Part shown: in pieces, positions 14,583-20,760 of the stretch
Layout: each line of letters opens with the position of its first letter
How positions within the stretch are numbered: the first letter of the stretch is position 1
Source of the DNA: a virus
DNA: 24,435 nt
Virus record (IMG/VR): IMGVR_UViG_3300000117_006037
Location: 1 to 24,435 of that record
Reading direction: 5' to 3' (one strand)
Program-made: the position numbers and the translations under genes
The notes under the pieces: generated by a model
Told to the model about the DNA's origin: nothing
Seen by the model: the letters and a program-made list of their open reading frames with translations, nothing else
The model's database searches: none

Positions 14583-15150
14583 CTCTGAATTAGGTCATGT
14601 TAAAACATTAGAGGAGTTTAATTCCTCGATTATTGAACAGCAAGAAGAAGCACATGGTGAGTATTATTGTGCTATACATGATGCGATAAAAAAATATATG
14701 AAAGATTGTAAATCATATATGGAACTTGGTGTTCATCAGGGTGGTACTGCATCAACAGGTATTTTATGCAATCCAAAAAATGTATGCCTGATTGACAATG
14801 ACATATCAAGATATAATAAATTTTTGAAACCAATTGCAGAAAAATATTGTAAAGAAAATAATATTAGTCTGGATGTAAGACAAACTGATTCAACAGGATT
14901 CGGATCGGTAAATTATACTGATATGCTCGTAATTGATTCGTACCATCACCCAGCACATATGAATCGAGAGTTAGCGGTTCATGGATTGAATGTAAAAAAA
15001 TATATTATTGCTCACGACACTAGTATATTACACGGAAAACAAAATCCAGCATTATATAATGTTTTACAGGAATATTCTGAGGCATATAAATTTGATATAA
15101 TAGAACGTGAAGTCAGAAACGTCGGATATACAGTGTTACAAAAAATATGA
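14575..15150 (+). CDS. Methyltransferase, CmcI/Methyltransf_24-like
   Basis: 191 residues from ATG 14575, overlapping the previous stop by 8 bases; AAGGAAAG just upstream acts as ribosome site. SYMELGVHQGGTAS (47-60) is the motif I form (E-x-G-x-x-x-G-G-S/T) of the cephalosporin hydroxylase/Methyltransf_24 group, which includes sugar O-methyltransferases. VCLIDND follows as motif II, then TDMLVIDSYHHPAHMNREL and IIAHDTS with conserved His and Asp residues that could bind metal. The likely role is O-methylation of a surface sugar. ATGA couples it to the next gene. Confidence 0.74.
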   Translation: MINSELGHVKTLEEFNSSIIEQQEEAHGEYYCAIHDAIKKYMKDCKSYMELGVHQGGTASTGILCNPKNVCLIDNDISRYNKFLKPIAEKYCKENNISLDVRQTDSTGFGSVNYTDMLVIDSYHHPAHMNRELAVHGLNVKKYIIAHDTSILHGKQNPALYNVLQEYSEAYKFDIIEREVRNVGYTVLQKI

Positions 15151-15851
15151 AATGTTATGTCATTACACTGAAAGATAATGAAGATTCTTTAAAAGCTGCT
15201 TCGAAATGTATTCATTCTAGTAGAGAGGTTTCTAATAATTTTGATGTAATTCAATTTGATGCCATCACCCCTGATCGTGTTGATGAAATGATGAAAAATG
15301 AAAATATAAAATGGAATTATCCGTGGGAAGGAACTGTTGTCGATTTTTCAAGTGGTCTTACAAAAAATTCATATCCAACTAAAAATAAAAAAGCAAGAAT
15401 TGCTTGTTCATTAAGTCATTATCACTTATGGAAATCTTGTGCATTTGAAAATGAATCTTATATGATTTTAGAGCACGATGCATTTTTCATAGATAAAATA
15501 GATTATAATAATATTGAGCAAAGTTTAAAGTTGATAATAAGTATAAACAATCCTCGTTTTGCTACAAGACGTGCGGTAGATTATTTGAATAAGATAAAAC
15601 AATCATATCCAGACAAACAAGGTATTGTTTCTGCACCATATATAGATGATATGAATATTCCACAAGGACTTCCTGGTAATAGTGCATATATTATAAAACC
15701 TAAAGGTGCAAAAAAGATGCTTCAACTAGTGAAAGATTATGGTCTTTGGCCAAATGATGCATTAATGTGTAATCAGTTAATTCCTCAACTTGGTTGTACA
15801 CAAAAATTTTACACAAGAGTACAGGGGATACGATCAACAACATCGTTATAA
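15147..15851 (+). CDS. Glycosyltransferase family 25-like (paralogue 1)
   Basis: 234 residues with the GT25 layout known from lipooligosaccharide transferases: MKCYVITLK at the start, ACSLSHYHLWKSC (87-98), the catalytic acid strand MILEHDAFF (Glu109, His110, Asp111; usually EDD) and GNSAYIIKPKGAKKML near the end. The C-terminus lists the paired WPNDALM motif. It is followed after 3 bases by a second GT25 gene. Likely adds hexose to a host or virion glycan; the donor is not visible. Confidence 0.84.
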   Translation: MKCYVITLKDNEDSLKAASKCIHSSREVSNNFDVIQFDAITPDRVDEMMKNENIKWNYPWEGTVVDFSSGLTKNSYPTKNKKARIACSLSHYHLWKSCAFENESYMILEHDAFFIDKIDYNNIEQSLKLIISINNPRFATRRAVDYLNKIKQSYPDKQGIVSAPYIDDMNIPQGLPGNSAYIIKPKGAKKMLQLVKDYGLWPNDALMCNQLIPQLGCTQKFYTRVQGIRSTTSL

Positions 15852-15854
15852 ATT

Positions 15855-16499
15855 ATGAAAGCATATGTGATAAGAATTAAAGGACACGAGTTGTCCGAGC
15901 AAGCAGCAAAACGTTGTATCAAGTCTGCTAAAAAACAGGGATTAGAAGTATATCCTTGGGACGCATACACACCAAAAGATAAACCAATGCTATTATTGGA
16001 AAATTTAGGTATCAATCCGTCACCGTTTAATGAAGCATTTTCACGAACTTTGAATTGTGCTTCAGCTTTTTTATCCCACTATTCACTATGGCAGCATTCA
16101 GTTGAAATCGATGAAGATATTGTTATATTCGAACATGACGCTATCATACATGATAAAATTCCAGTAAAATCTAACTTTACTCATGTCATGACATTTTCGA
16201 AACCATCATATGGAAAATATAATACACCAGCAATGTTAGGAGTCAATCCTTTGACTCAAAAAGAATATTTTGGGGGTGCACACGGATATATAGTAAGACC
16301 AAATGGTGCAAAAGAATTAATTAAACAAGCTAAGATACAGGTAAAACCTGCAGATGTATTTTTAAATTTAAAATATTTCCCATGGTTACAGGAGCATTAT
16401 CCATGGTCATGTATTGCTATGGATAATTTTACAACTATACAAACAAAAATGGGATGTCGTGCAAAACATCGTTATGGAGAAACATATGAAATTGTATGA
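15855..16499 (+). CDS. Glycosyltransferase family 25-like (paralogue 2)
   Basis: 214 residues, a diverged tandem copy of the preceding gene: MKAYVIRIKG, AAKRCIKSAKK, CASAFLSHYSLWQHS (68-82), the acidic strand IVIFEHDAII (Glu93, His94, Asp95) and HGYIVRPNGAKELIKQ. The middle is shorter than in paralogue 1. Both use EHD instead of the commoner EDD. The stop overlaps the next gene's start by 14 bases. No ribosome site better than weak is seen, so it probably relies on coupling. Confidence 0.83.
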   Translation: MKAYVIRIKGHELSEQAAKRCIKSAKKQGLEVYPWDAYTPKDKPMLLLENLGINPSPFNEAFSRTLNCASAFLSHYSLWQHSVEIDEDIVIFEHDAIIHDKIPVKSNFTHVMTFSKPSYGKYNTPAMLGVNPLTQKEYFGGAHGYIVRPNGAKELIKQAKIQVKPADVFLNLKYFPWLQEHYPWSCIAMDNFTTIQTKMGCRAKHRYGETYEIV

Positions 16500-17130
16500 T
16501 CAAGCATTTTTAACAGGATGTGATAAATCTACTGAATGGATGCTACCATGGTTTATCAAAAATTATAAAAAGCATAATGATAACCCGATTATCTTTTCTA
16601 ATTTTGGTGTTTCAGATCACGTTTTGAGAATCGTTGAAAGTAATTTTCATGCTGTAATGGATATGACAAAGGTAAAGGAAAAAGGATGGTTCAAAAAACC
16701 AAGATCGATGCTTTATTCACCGTCAAAGAAAACTGTTTGGATTGATACTGATTGTCAAATTTTAGATGATATTAGTCCTATTTTTGACATGTTAGAAAAA
16801 GATAAACTTTGTATGGTAGAAGATAAACCATGGTCTGAGAGAAGAGGTGCAGTTTGGCATAATTCGGGTGTTGTTGGATTCATAGATAAACCTATTATAT
16901 TACATCAATGGTGTCAAGAAGTACATGACAATCCAACTATTGGTGATCAGGAAACATTACATACGATTTTAAATCCAATCACAAAAATAAAATATATAAA
17001 AGATTTACCAAATGAATATAATGTGATGAGATTACAAATACAAGATGATGGTTATTCTGGTGATAAAAAAATAATTCATTGGACTGGAAAAAAAGGAAAA
17101 GAACGAATAAGGAATATAATGAATGACTAG
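16486..17130 (+). CDS. Putative GT-A glycosyltransferase
   Basis: 214 residues from ATG 16486, which has GGAGA 7 bases upstream; in-frame starts further up would overlap the GT25 gene deeply. The core shows TVWIDTDCQI (Asp87, Asp89), VWHNSGVVGF (acceptor-side NSG), IGDQETLHTIL and IIHWTGKKGK, in the order seen in GT8-like transferases. Not obviously a recent copy of paralogues A-C, as the N-terminus (MKLYDQAFLTGCDKSTEWML) differs. It overlaps the next gene by 8 bases. Confidence 0.75.
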   Translation: MKLYDQAFLTGCDKSTEWMLPWFIKNYKKHNDNPIIFSNFGVSDHVLRIVESNFHAVMDMTKVKEKGWFKKPRSMLYSPSKKTVWIDTDCQILDDISPIFDMLEKDKLCMVEDKPWSERRGAVWHNSGVVGFIDKPIILHQWCQEVHDNPTIGDQETLHTILNPITKIKYIKDLPNEYNVMRLQIQDDGYSGDKKIIHWTGKKGKERIRNIMND

Positions 17131-17746
17131 AACTGTTCATGTAATTGGAAATGGTGATCATGCATTTTTATATAATTATAAAGAAAGAAAAGGATTAAAA
17201 CTTACTTGTAATCTACCACCATTTGAAATACGAGATGTTTATTCTACTACAATTGTAGATTTCAAAATGATGAAAGCAATTACCAAAGGAGAGATTATAG
17301 TTCCTGGATTTTGGATAATAGGTATGCGTCCAAAAATATGGATGGAAAAAAATCCTGGTTTTTATATGAAAGTTGCAAATCAAGTAAAAGAAATATATAC
17401 CGATCTGCCCCACTATTGCCCGAACTATACTGATTTTAATTGTGGGCATTTTGCAGCACATTATGCTGCTAATAAATTGAGAGCAGAAAAAATACACTTA
17501 TATGGATTTGACTCCTGCTTTGATTTTAATCTTCGAAGTGTATCAGACTTTTATCAGCATTCTGATCGTGGTAATATGAATAACAATCGACTTGCCAGTA
17601 ACTGGAGACCAGTATGGACAGGAATGTTCAACGAGTTTCCTGATACTGAATTTATCTTTCACCATAGTCATGATAATTATAAAATGGAAATTTCTGATAA
17701 CGTTAGAACTGAAGTTTATTCAAAAAAAGATATGAAAAATTTATAA
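17123..17746 (+). CDS. Glycan-associated conserved protein, possible sialyltransferase-like
   Basis: 207 residues; the family is recognisable (VHVIGNGDHAF at the start, CNLPPFEI, FNCGHFAAHYAA, IHLYGFDSCFDF, DTEFIFHH), but the function is not certain. GNGDHA followed by a later LYGFDS and paired histidines recalls DUF115- and sialyltransferase-type GT-B-like proteins that act on surface glycans. It is the last gene of the island, overlaps the previous one by 8 bases, and is followed immediately by an early promoter, marking the island's right end. Confidence 0.6.
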   Translation: MTRTVHVIGNGDHAFLYNYKERKGLKLTCNLPPFEIRDVYSTTIVDFKMMKAITKGEIIVPGFWIIGMRPKIWMEKNPGFYMKVANQVKEIYTDLPHYCPNYTDFNCGHFAAHYAANKLRAEKIHLYGFDSCFDFNLRSVSDFYQHSDRGNMNNNRLASNWRPVWTGMFNEFPDTEFIFHHSHDNYKMEISDNVRTEVYSKKDMKNL

Positions 17747-17751
17747 TTTTC

Positions 17752-17780
17752 TTTACTATTCTATTGAAATATGATATAAT
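17752..17780 (+). promoter_or_regulatory. Early promoter P4
   Basis: TTTACT at 17752-17757, a 17-base spacer, TATAAT at 17775-17780 and an extended TG at 17772-17773. It restarts transcription after the glycan island. The downstream leader lacks a clear GGAG. Confidence 0.87.
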
Positions 17781-17812
17781 AATTGTATATGATAAAATAA
17801 TAGAGTATAATT

Positions 17813-18232
17813 ATGATTGTTGTTAATGGTGGTTCTAAAAAACAAAAAAATGTGGCGTATGATGTCGCATTTTTTTGTTATAATCAATTGATTCCTCGCA
17901 TTCGTAAGTGTAATATTGAGATAAATATAAAGAGAATGAAAGGATACGAAGGGACTTGTATTGATGGAGATGAAAGAGAATATTTTATTGAAGTTAATAA
18001 AGACCAATCTTTCGAAAACTTTTGTGTAACAATATGCCATGAAATGGTTCATGTGAAACAATATGTTAGAAAAGAACTTTTCAGTGATGTTATATTTTAT
18101 AAAACAAGAGAAGAATATTTGAATCTTCCTTGGGAAATAGAGGCATACGAGAAACAGGAGATACTATTCAAAAAATGGAAAAAACATACGAAACTAGCTT
18201 CAATGATAAAGCGGAACTTCTTAGGATTATAA
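17813..18232 (+). CDS. SprT-like zinc metallopeptidase
   Basis: 139 residues with the zincin motif CHEMVHVKQY (His76, Glu77, His80). PWEIEAYEKQE at about 106-116 supplies Glu108/Glu110 as candidates for the third zinc ligand, as in short phage and bacterial gluzincins of the SprT/WSS1 neighbourhood. There is no signal peptide, so it is cytoplasmic; SprT relatives act on DNA-bound proteins, but that role is not shown here. An early promoter precedes it but the ribosome site is weak (AGAG). Codons 10-22 encode a 39-base terminator-like stem. The following small gene starts inside it. Confidence 0.77.
   Translation: MIVVNGGSKKQKNVAYDVAFFCYNQLIPRIRKCNIEINIKRMKGYEGTCIDGDEREYFIEVNKDQSFENFCVTICHEMVHVKQYVRKELFSDVIFYKTREEYLNLPWEIEAYEKQEILFKKWKKHTKLASMIKRNFLGL
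17841..17879 (+). repeat. Terminator-like stem inside the SprT-like gene
   Basis: AACAAAAAAATG (17841-17852) is fully complementary to CATTTTTTTGTT (17868-17879). The inner TGGCG/TGTCG can extend the stem in RNA by five pairs, three of them G-U, leaving a 5-base loop. The A-tract and U-tract arms give the look of an intrinsic terminator on both strands, 28 bases into the coding region. Confidence 0.75.
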
Positions 18233-18354
18233 GTGATAAAGAAGGTGAGTTACAATTGCTTAGACAAAATGTTTATGATCTTCAGGAACAACTACAAAAT
18301 TCTTATATAAGAATACGAGAATTAAGAGAAGAGTCATATGGTAAAACTGACTGA
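18175..18354 (+). CDS. Small coiled-coil protein (59 aa)
   Basis: Unrecognised. The product MEKTYETSFNDKAELLRI... is almost wholly a heptad-like helix (LLRQNVYDLQEQLQNSYIRIRELREE), indicating a coiled coil and probable oligomerisation. The ATG at 18175 follows AGGAG by 14 bases, a long spacing. It overlaps the SprT-like gene by 58 bases and the Fe-S carrier gene by 17. An in-frame ATG at 18130 would overlap even more. The stretch after 18232 is coding-like; the exact start is uncertain. Confidence 0.6.
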   Translation: MEKTYETSFNDKAELLRIISDKEGELQLLRQNVYDLQEQLQNSYIRIRELREESYGKTD

Positions 18355-18619
18355 ATCGGCAAAAATATATCTTCAAACAGTAGGAAACCCAAATGTATTA
18401 CTTTCTGTCAAAGGTGGTGGATGCTCTGGTTTCCAATACGAGTGGGGGATAACAGATAAAGAACCAACAATAGAAAATTTGTATATTGATCCAATTGCAG
18501 AGTTTGCTATCTTTGGTTGTACTGTTGATTATGTTACAGAACTTGGTGGTTCATATCTAAAGATAATCAATCCTAATGCAACAGCAAGTTGTGGATGTGG
18601 AGAGAGTTTTGCAGTGTAG
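18338..18619 (+). CDS. A-type Fe-S cluster carrier (HesB/IscA family)
   Basis: Carries or delivers iron-sulfur clusters. All three conserved cysteines are present: Cys29 in KGGGCSGFQY, and Cys85 and Cys87 in the C-terminal SCGCGESF. The 93-residue length is typical of an IscA/ErpA-type protein. Cluster recipients in the phage-infected cell are unknown; the neighbouring glutaredoxin is a natural partner, since monothiol and some dithiol glutaredoxins exchange clusters with A-type carriers. The ATG has AGAGAAG just upstream. Confidence 0.92.
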   Translation: MVKLTESAKIYLQTVGNPNVLLSVKGGGCSGFQYEWGITDKEPTIENLYIDPIAEFAIFGCTVDYVTELGGSYLKIINPNATASCGCGESFAV

Positions 18620-18752
18620 TGATTGTATATATGATGAACATGGTAAATTAACTCACTATTGTGGACCATGTGAAGAAAAAAATATATCCGAAAGAGTCAA
18701 GTGGTGGCAAGATGGTAAGAGAGAGTTAAGAAATAAGGAAGATAACTCATGA
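18576..18752 (+). CDS. Small zinc-ribbon protein
   Basis: In another frame over the end of the Fe-S carrier. CSDC and CGPC knuckles are spaced 14 residues apart (CSDCIYDEHGKLTHYC), then a helical, charged tail (ERVKWWQDGKREL). ATG 18576 gives 58 residues but has no ribosome site. TTG 18609, with GGAGAG shortly upstream, would give 47 residues that begin two residues before the first cysteine and is perhaps the true start. The stop overlaps the glutaredoxin ATG by 4 bases. Binding of zinc or another metal is inferred from the four cysteines. Confidence 0.6.
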   Translation: MQQQVVDVERVLQCSDCIYDEHGKLTHYCGPCEEKNISERVKWWQDGKRELRNKEDNS

Positions 18753-18979
18753 AAAAATGGAAAGTTTATTCAAGAGACGGATGTATTTTTTGTGATGCAG
18801 CAATGGAAATACTTGAAGAAAAAGGTATTCAGTACGAAGAGATCAAAGTTCCTGGCAACGAAGAAGCAGAAAATTTATTTAAGATGAATCGATTTAAGAC
18901 CGTACCACAGATCTTTACAGATAAAGATGTTTGGGTTGGTGGTTATGAAAATCTGAAAAAAGTAATAAGCAAACTATGA
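18749..18979 (+). CDS. grx: Glutaredoxin
   Basis: A 76-residue thioredoxin-fold reductant. The active site is CIFC (Cys12-Cys15), the cis-proline is in TVPQIF (Pro53), and GGYENL closes the fold, as in small phage glutaredoxins such as T4 NrdC. It could reduce ribonucleotide reductase or other disulfides and could help the adjacent Fe-S carrier. The CIFC site differs from the usual CPYC by replacing Pro-Tyr with Ile-Phe. Coupled on both sides by 4-base overlaps. Confidence 0.92.
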   Translation: MKKWKVYSRDGCIFCDAAMEILEEKGIQYEEIKVPGNEEAENLFKMNRFKTVPQIFTDKDVWVGGYENLKKVISKL

Positions 18980-19548
18980 TAGAAAGTTGGTGGCCTACAG
19001 AGATAGGTTTTTATGACAATCCAAACCACAATAATTTAGATTTGATAGATTATTGTTATGAAATACAAAGTAAAACTGAAAGTGGTGGAAAGCAATGGGT
19101 ATCATCAGATACCTATAATACTAGTAATTATAAATTTCAACCCCATAAAGATGATAAATTTAAAATATTAAATAATTGGATTGATGAGCAAGTAGAAACT
19201 TATATAAAAGAAACAGATATAAATTATAATCCTTATAAACCTAGAACAGCATCTTGGTTTAATATCTACAAAACAGGTGATTATCAAGAGGTGCACCAGC
19301 ATCATGGGAACATATTATCAGCAGTATATTTTTTGAAATCTAATCCAGATTTTAGTCCTTTATTATTCTTTTCGAACTTTACAGATATGCAAGGCATAAA
19401 TAAAAATAATAGTGTTTCTATAAATTCTACGATTAGATATAAAGCTATTTCAGGTCGACTTATAGTTTTTAGAAGTTATGTTCCTCATTGTGTTGAAAAG
19501 CATAAAGATACAGAAGATAGAATATCCATCGCATATAATTTCAGTTAG
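18976..19548 (+). CDS. 2-oxoglutarate/Fe(II)-dependent oxygenase-like protein
   Basis: 190 residues. A double-stranded beta-helix oxygenase of the putative 2OG-Fe(II) family common in marine T4-type phages. VHQHHGNILSAVYFLK (106-121) has the HxH-type iron site (His107, His109 or His110), VPHCVEKH has distal His171, and Arg182 in EDRISIAYNF is placed to bind 2-oxoglutarate. A Trp/Asn-rich start (SWWPTEIGFYDNPNHNNLD) is typical. The substrate is unknown. It ends the P4 operon, 39 bases before the next promoter. Iron-dependent chemistry fits the Fe-S and redox neighbours. Confidence 0.84.
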   Translation: MIESWWPTEIGFYDNPNHNNLDLIDYCYEIQSKTESGGKQWVSSDTYNTSNYKFQPHKDDKFKILNNWIDEQVETYIKETDINYNPYKPRTASWFNIYKTGDYQEVHQHHGNILSAVYFLKSNPDFSPLLFFSNFTDMQGINKNNSVSINSTIRYKAISGRLIVFRSYVPHCVEKHKDTEDRISIAYNFS

Positions 19549-19587
19549 ATAATCGCGAAAAAAATTGTAATTTTATCAAGATTTTCC

Positions 19588-19616
19588 TTTACTATTCTCT
19601 GAGAATGTGATACAAT
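19588..19616 (+). promoter_or_regulatory. Early promoter P5
   Basis: TTTACT at 19588-19593, a 17-base spacer, TACAAT at 19611-19616 and an extended TG at 19608-19609. From TTTACT to ATG it aligns without gaps to P3 at 56 of 66 positions, including the leader with GAGGAG. Confidence 0.9.
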
Positions 19617-19650
19617 ATTTGTATAAGATTAAAAATGAGGAGAAAATATT

Positions 19651-19929
19651 ATGATTAATTATGTTACTGGTCACGAGTATTCAGGTCAAAACTTCACATC
19701 ACTTATGATGGCAGGATATGACGAGGGTGATTCTTTTGTTACTTTCAAGCAAGCAATCAAATTAGATGGCATTTCTGGAAAGTCTTTGAAAGGAATCAAA
19801 AAAGCTGCAACTCTTGTTCGTTTTTCTCGTACCGAGCAAGTTCAAGATGAGAATGGTAAGATGGTTTCTAAACCAATTTATTTTTCAGTATTTGATGTTA
19901 AAGAAGTTATGAAAAGGAAAGCAGCATAA
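19651..19929 (+). CDS. ArdC N-domain-like small protein (candidate antirestriction)
   Basis: 92 residues, not certainly recognised. FVTFKQAIKLDG, then a glycine/lysine turn, then TLVRFSRTE, DENGKMVSKP and FSVFDVKEV follow the same order as the ArdC N-terminal ssDNA-binding domain (F-x-T-x-x-QA, KGxKG, V-V-F, DENG, Y-x-VFNV). The ArdC metallopeptidase domain is absent. ArdC-type proteins protect incoming DNA from restriction, and expression from a strong early promoter with GAGGAG would suit that. It could equally be a small DNA-binding protein of other purpose. Shares one base with the following start. Confidence 0.6.
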   Translation: MINYVTGHEYSGQNFTSLMMAGYDEGDSFVTFKQAIKLDGISGKSLKGIKKAATLVRFSRTEQVQDENGKMVSKPIYFSVFDVKEVMKRKAA

Positions 19930-20135
19930 TGTTACCTAAAATCGACACTTATATTAATCTTTTACAAACACACGATTGGTCATACGATTATTCTGATGAT
20001 CACAGTAAATGGACTCGTGGTTTAGCAGAACGTGAAACTTTAAAAGAGTATGCACGTGAAGTAGATCCATCATATAAGATCTGGAATGAATATGCACCAG
20101 AGGGATTCGAACAAAAAGTATTTTTACAGGATTAA
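19929..20135 (+). CDS. Hypothetical protein (68 aa)
   Basis: Unrecognised; aromatic- and Asp-rich. WSYDYSDDHSKWTRGLAE and a later EVDPSYKIWNEYAPEGF look like a conserved compact domain rather than a random frame. AAAGG about 10 bases before the ATG, which overlaps the previous TAA by one base, indicates co-translation with the ArdC-like protein. Its stop lies inside the left arm of a 9-bp palindrome. Confidence 0.65.
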   Translation: MLPKIDTYINLLQTHDWSYDYSDDHSKWTRGLAERETLKEYAREVDPSYKIWNEYAPEGFEQKVFLQD

Positions 20136-20159
20136 TTGAATGGACTATTACATTCAATT
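20134..20159 (+). repeat. Perfect 9-bp palindrome at gene end
   Basis: AATTGAATG (20134-20142) and CATTCAATT (20151-20159), with an 8-base loop. It covers the stop of the preceding gene and the ATG of the small hydrophobic reading frame. Confidence 0.8.
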
Positions 20160-20295
20160 ATTGAGCACCACAGAACCACTATTCCTTTTTAAGTTAATTT
20201 TTATCTCCATAACGGTTCTGTGGTTGCTCAAAATTATTCTAATGCTCAGGTTCTGGGTAGTTTTGCTTGCAATCTTTTTATTGACACTTATATAA
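20140..20295 (+). CDS. Tiny hydrophobic membrane protein (51 aa), tentative
   Basis: The frame reads MDYYIQLLSTTEPLFLFKL and then an almost uninterrupted run of Leu, Ile, Val, Phe and Trp to the stop, so it would be membrane-embedded, with perhaps two short spans around a Lys/Arg. The ribosome site is weak (AGGAT about 7 bases upstream). The TAA stop lies inside a TATAAATA late-promoter box. The region also holds two palindromes, so this may be a structured DNA or RNA element in which the frame is incidental. Confidence 0.4.
   Translation: MDYYIQLLSTTEPLFLFKLIFISITVLWLLKIILMLRFWVVLLAIFLLTLI
20161..20231 (+). repeat. 17-bp inverted repeat with one bulge
   Basis: TTGAGCACCACAGAACC (20161-20177) pairs with GGTTCTGTGGTTGCTCAA (20214-20231): 7 bp, one unpaired base on the right, then 10 bp, around a 36-base A+T-rich loop. 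There is no T-tract after it, so it is not a standard terminator. Confidence 0.85.
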
Positions 20296-20298
20296 ATA
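20291..20298 (+). promoter_or_regulatory. T4-type late promoter box TATAAATA
   Basis: Exact TATAAATA. A start site about 6 bases downstream would fall at or next to the ATG at 20304, so that gene would be leaderless; the gene at 20449, with a strong AGGAG, is the likelier beneficiary. Confidence 0.55.
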
Positions 20299-20303
20299 TT
20301 GAT

Positions 20304-20456
20304 ATGAAAAAAATACACTTTGGCGATATACTCGTCACGATACCATTTGCATACATAATAAGTCAATCATTGTTGACCATGAATCTGTTTTGGTTTTTTG
20401 GTGCACTTTGGACGTTTGATGTGTATGCGCATATGAGGAGAAAAAAAGATGTCTGA
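20304..20456 (+). CDS. Small membrane protein (50 aa), tentative
   Basis: MKKIHFGDILVTIPFAYIISQ... has one or two hydrophobic spans (about 8-23 and 25-40), then a basic end HMRRKKDV, so a cytoplasmic C-terminus is likely. No ribosome site is visible before the ATG; upstream in-frame GTGs would run through the inverted repeat. It overlaps the following gene by 8 bases, with that gene's AGGAG lying inside its last codons. Function unknown. Confidence 0.5.
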   Translation: MKKIHFGDILVTIPFAYIISQSLLTMNLFWFFGALWTFDVYAHMRRKKDV

Positions 20457-20712
20457 TGATTTTTTTGACTTTGGATTTACTGCTGTAGATGAAGATGAAT
20501 TGCAAGTAGTTCAAGATGCTCAAAAAGCTGTAGGTGATACAGCAGTCGAAGCAAAGACTAACCAAGAGAAACTCGATAATCTCTATAATGCTATTACACC
20601 ACTTTTAAACAATCTTAAAAAGAATCCAGAGAAGGAATATATTCTCTGGCCAGATCGTCTGAAAAAAGTTGAAGCATTCGAATCACACCTTCAGAAAATA
20701 TATTCAAATTAA
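20449..20712 (+). CDS. Conserved acidic phage protein (87 aa)
   Basis: I recognise the pattern (SDDFFDFGFTAVDEDEL at the N-terminus, LDNLYNAITPLLNNLKKNPEKEYILWPDR in the middle) as typical of marine T4-type phages, but no function is known to me. The N-terminus is strongly acidic and aromatic, which suggests a short interaction peptide; the remainder is helical with a KNPEKEYIxWPxR box and an ending SHLQKIY. AGGAG 8 bases upstream fixes the start. A promoter for the following non-coding region begins 13 bases after its stop. Confidence 0.75.
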   Translation: MSDDFFDFGFTAVDEDELQVVQDAQKAVGDTAVEAKTNQEKLDNLYNAITPLLNNLKKNPEKEYILWPDRLKKVEAFESHLQKIYSN

Positions 20713-20725
20713 TTACAGATTTTCC

Positions 20726-20754
20726 TTTACTATTCTGAGAAATTGTGATAGAAT
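20726..20754 (+). promoter_or_regulatory. Early promoter P6, before the non-coding region
   Basis: TTTACT at 20726-20731, a 17-base spacer, TAGAAT at 20749-20754 and an extended TG at 20746-20747. It is followed by AGGAG at 20764-20768 and a two-codon frame ATG GTA TGA (20777-20785) instead of a gene. Confidence 0.88.
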
Positions 20755-20760
20755 AGATGT

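Noticed and set aside
20220-20303. GTG start at 20220 for the small membrane protein at 20304
   Set aside because: The frame starts within the right arm of an inverted repeat, has no ribosome site, and the added part is polar and unlike the rest.
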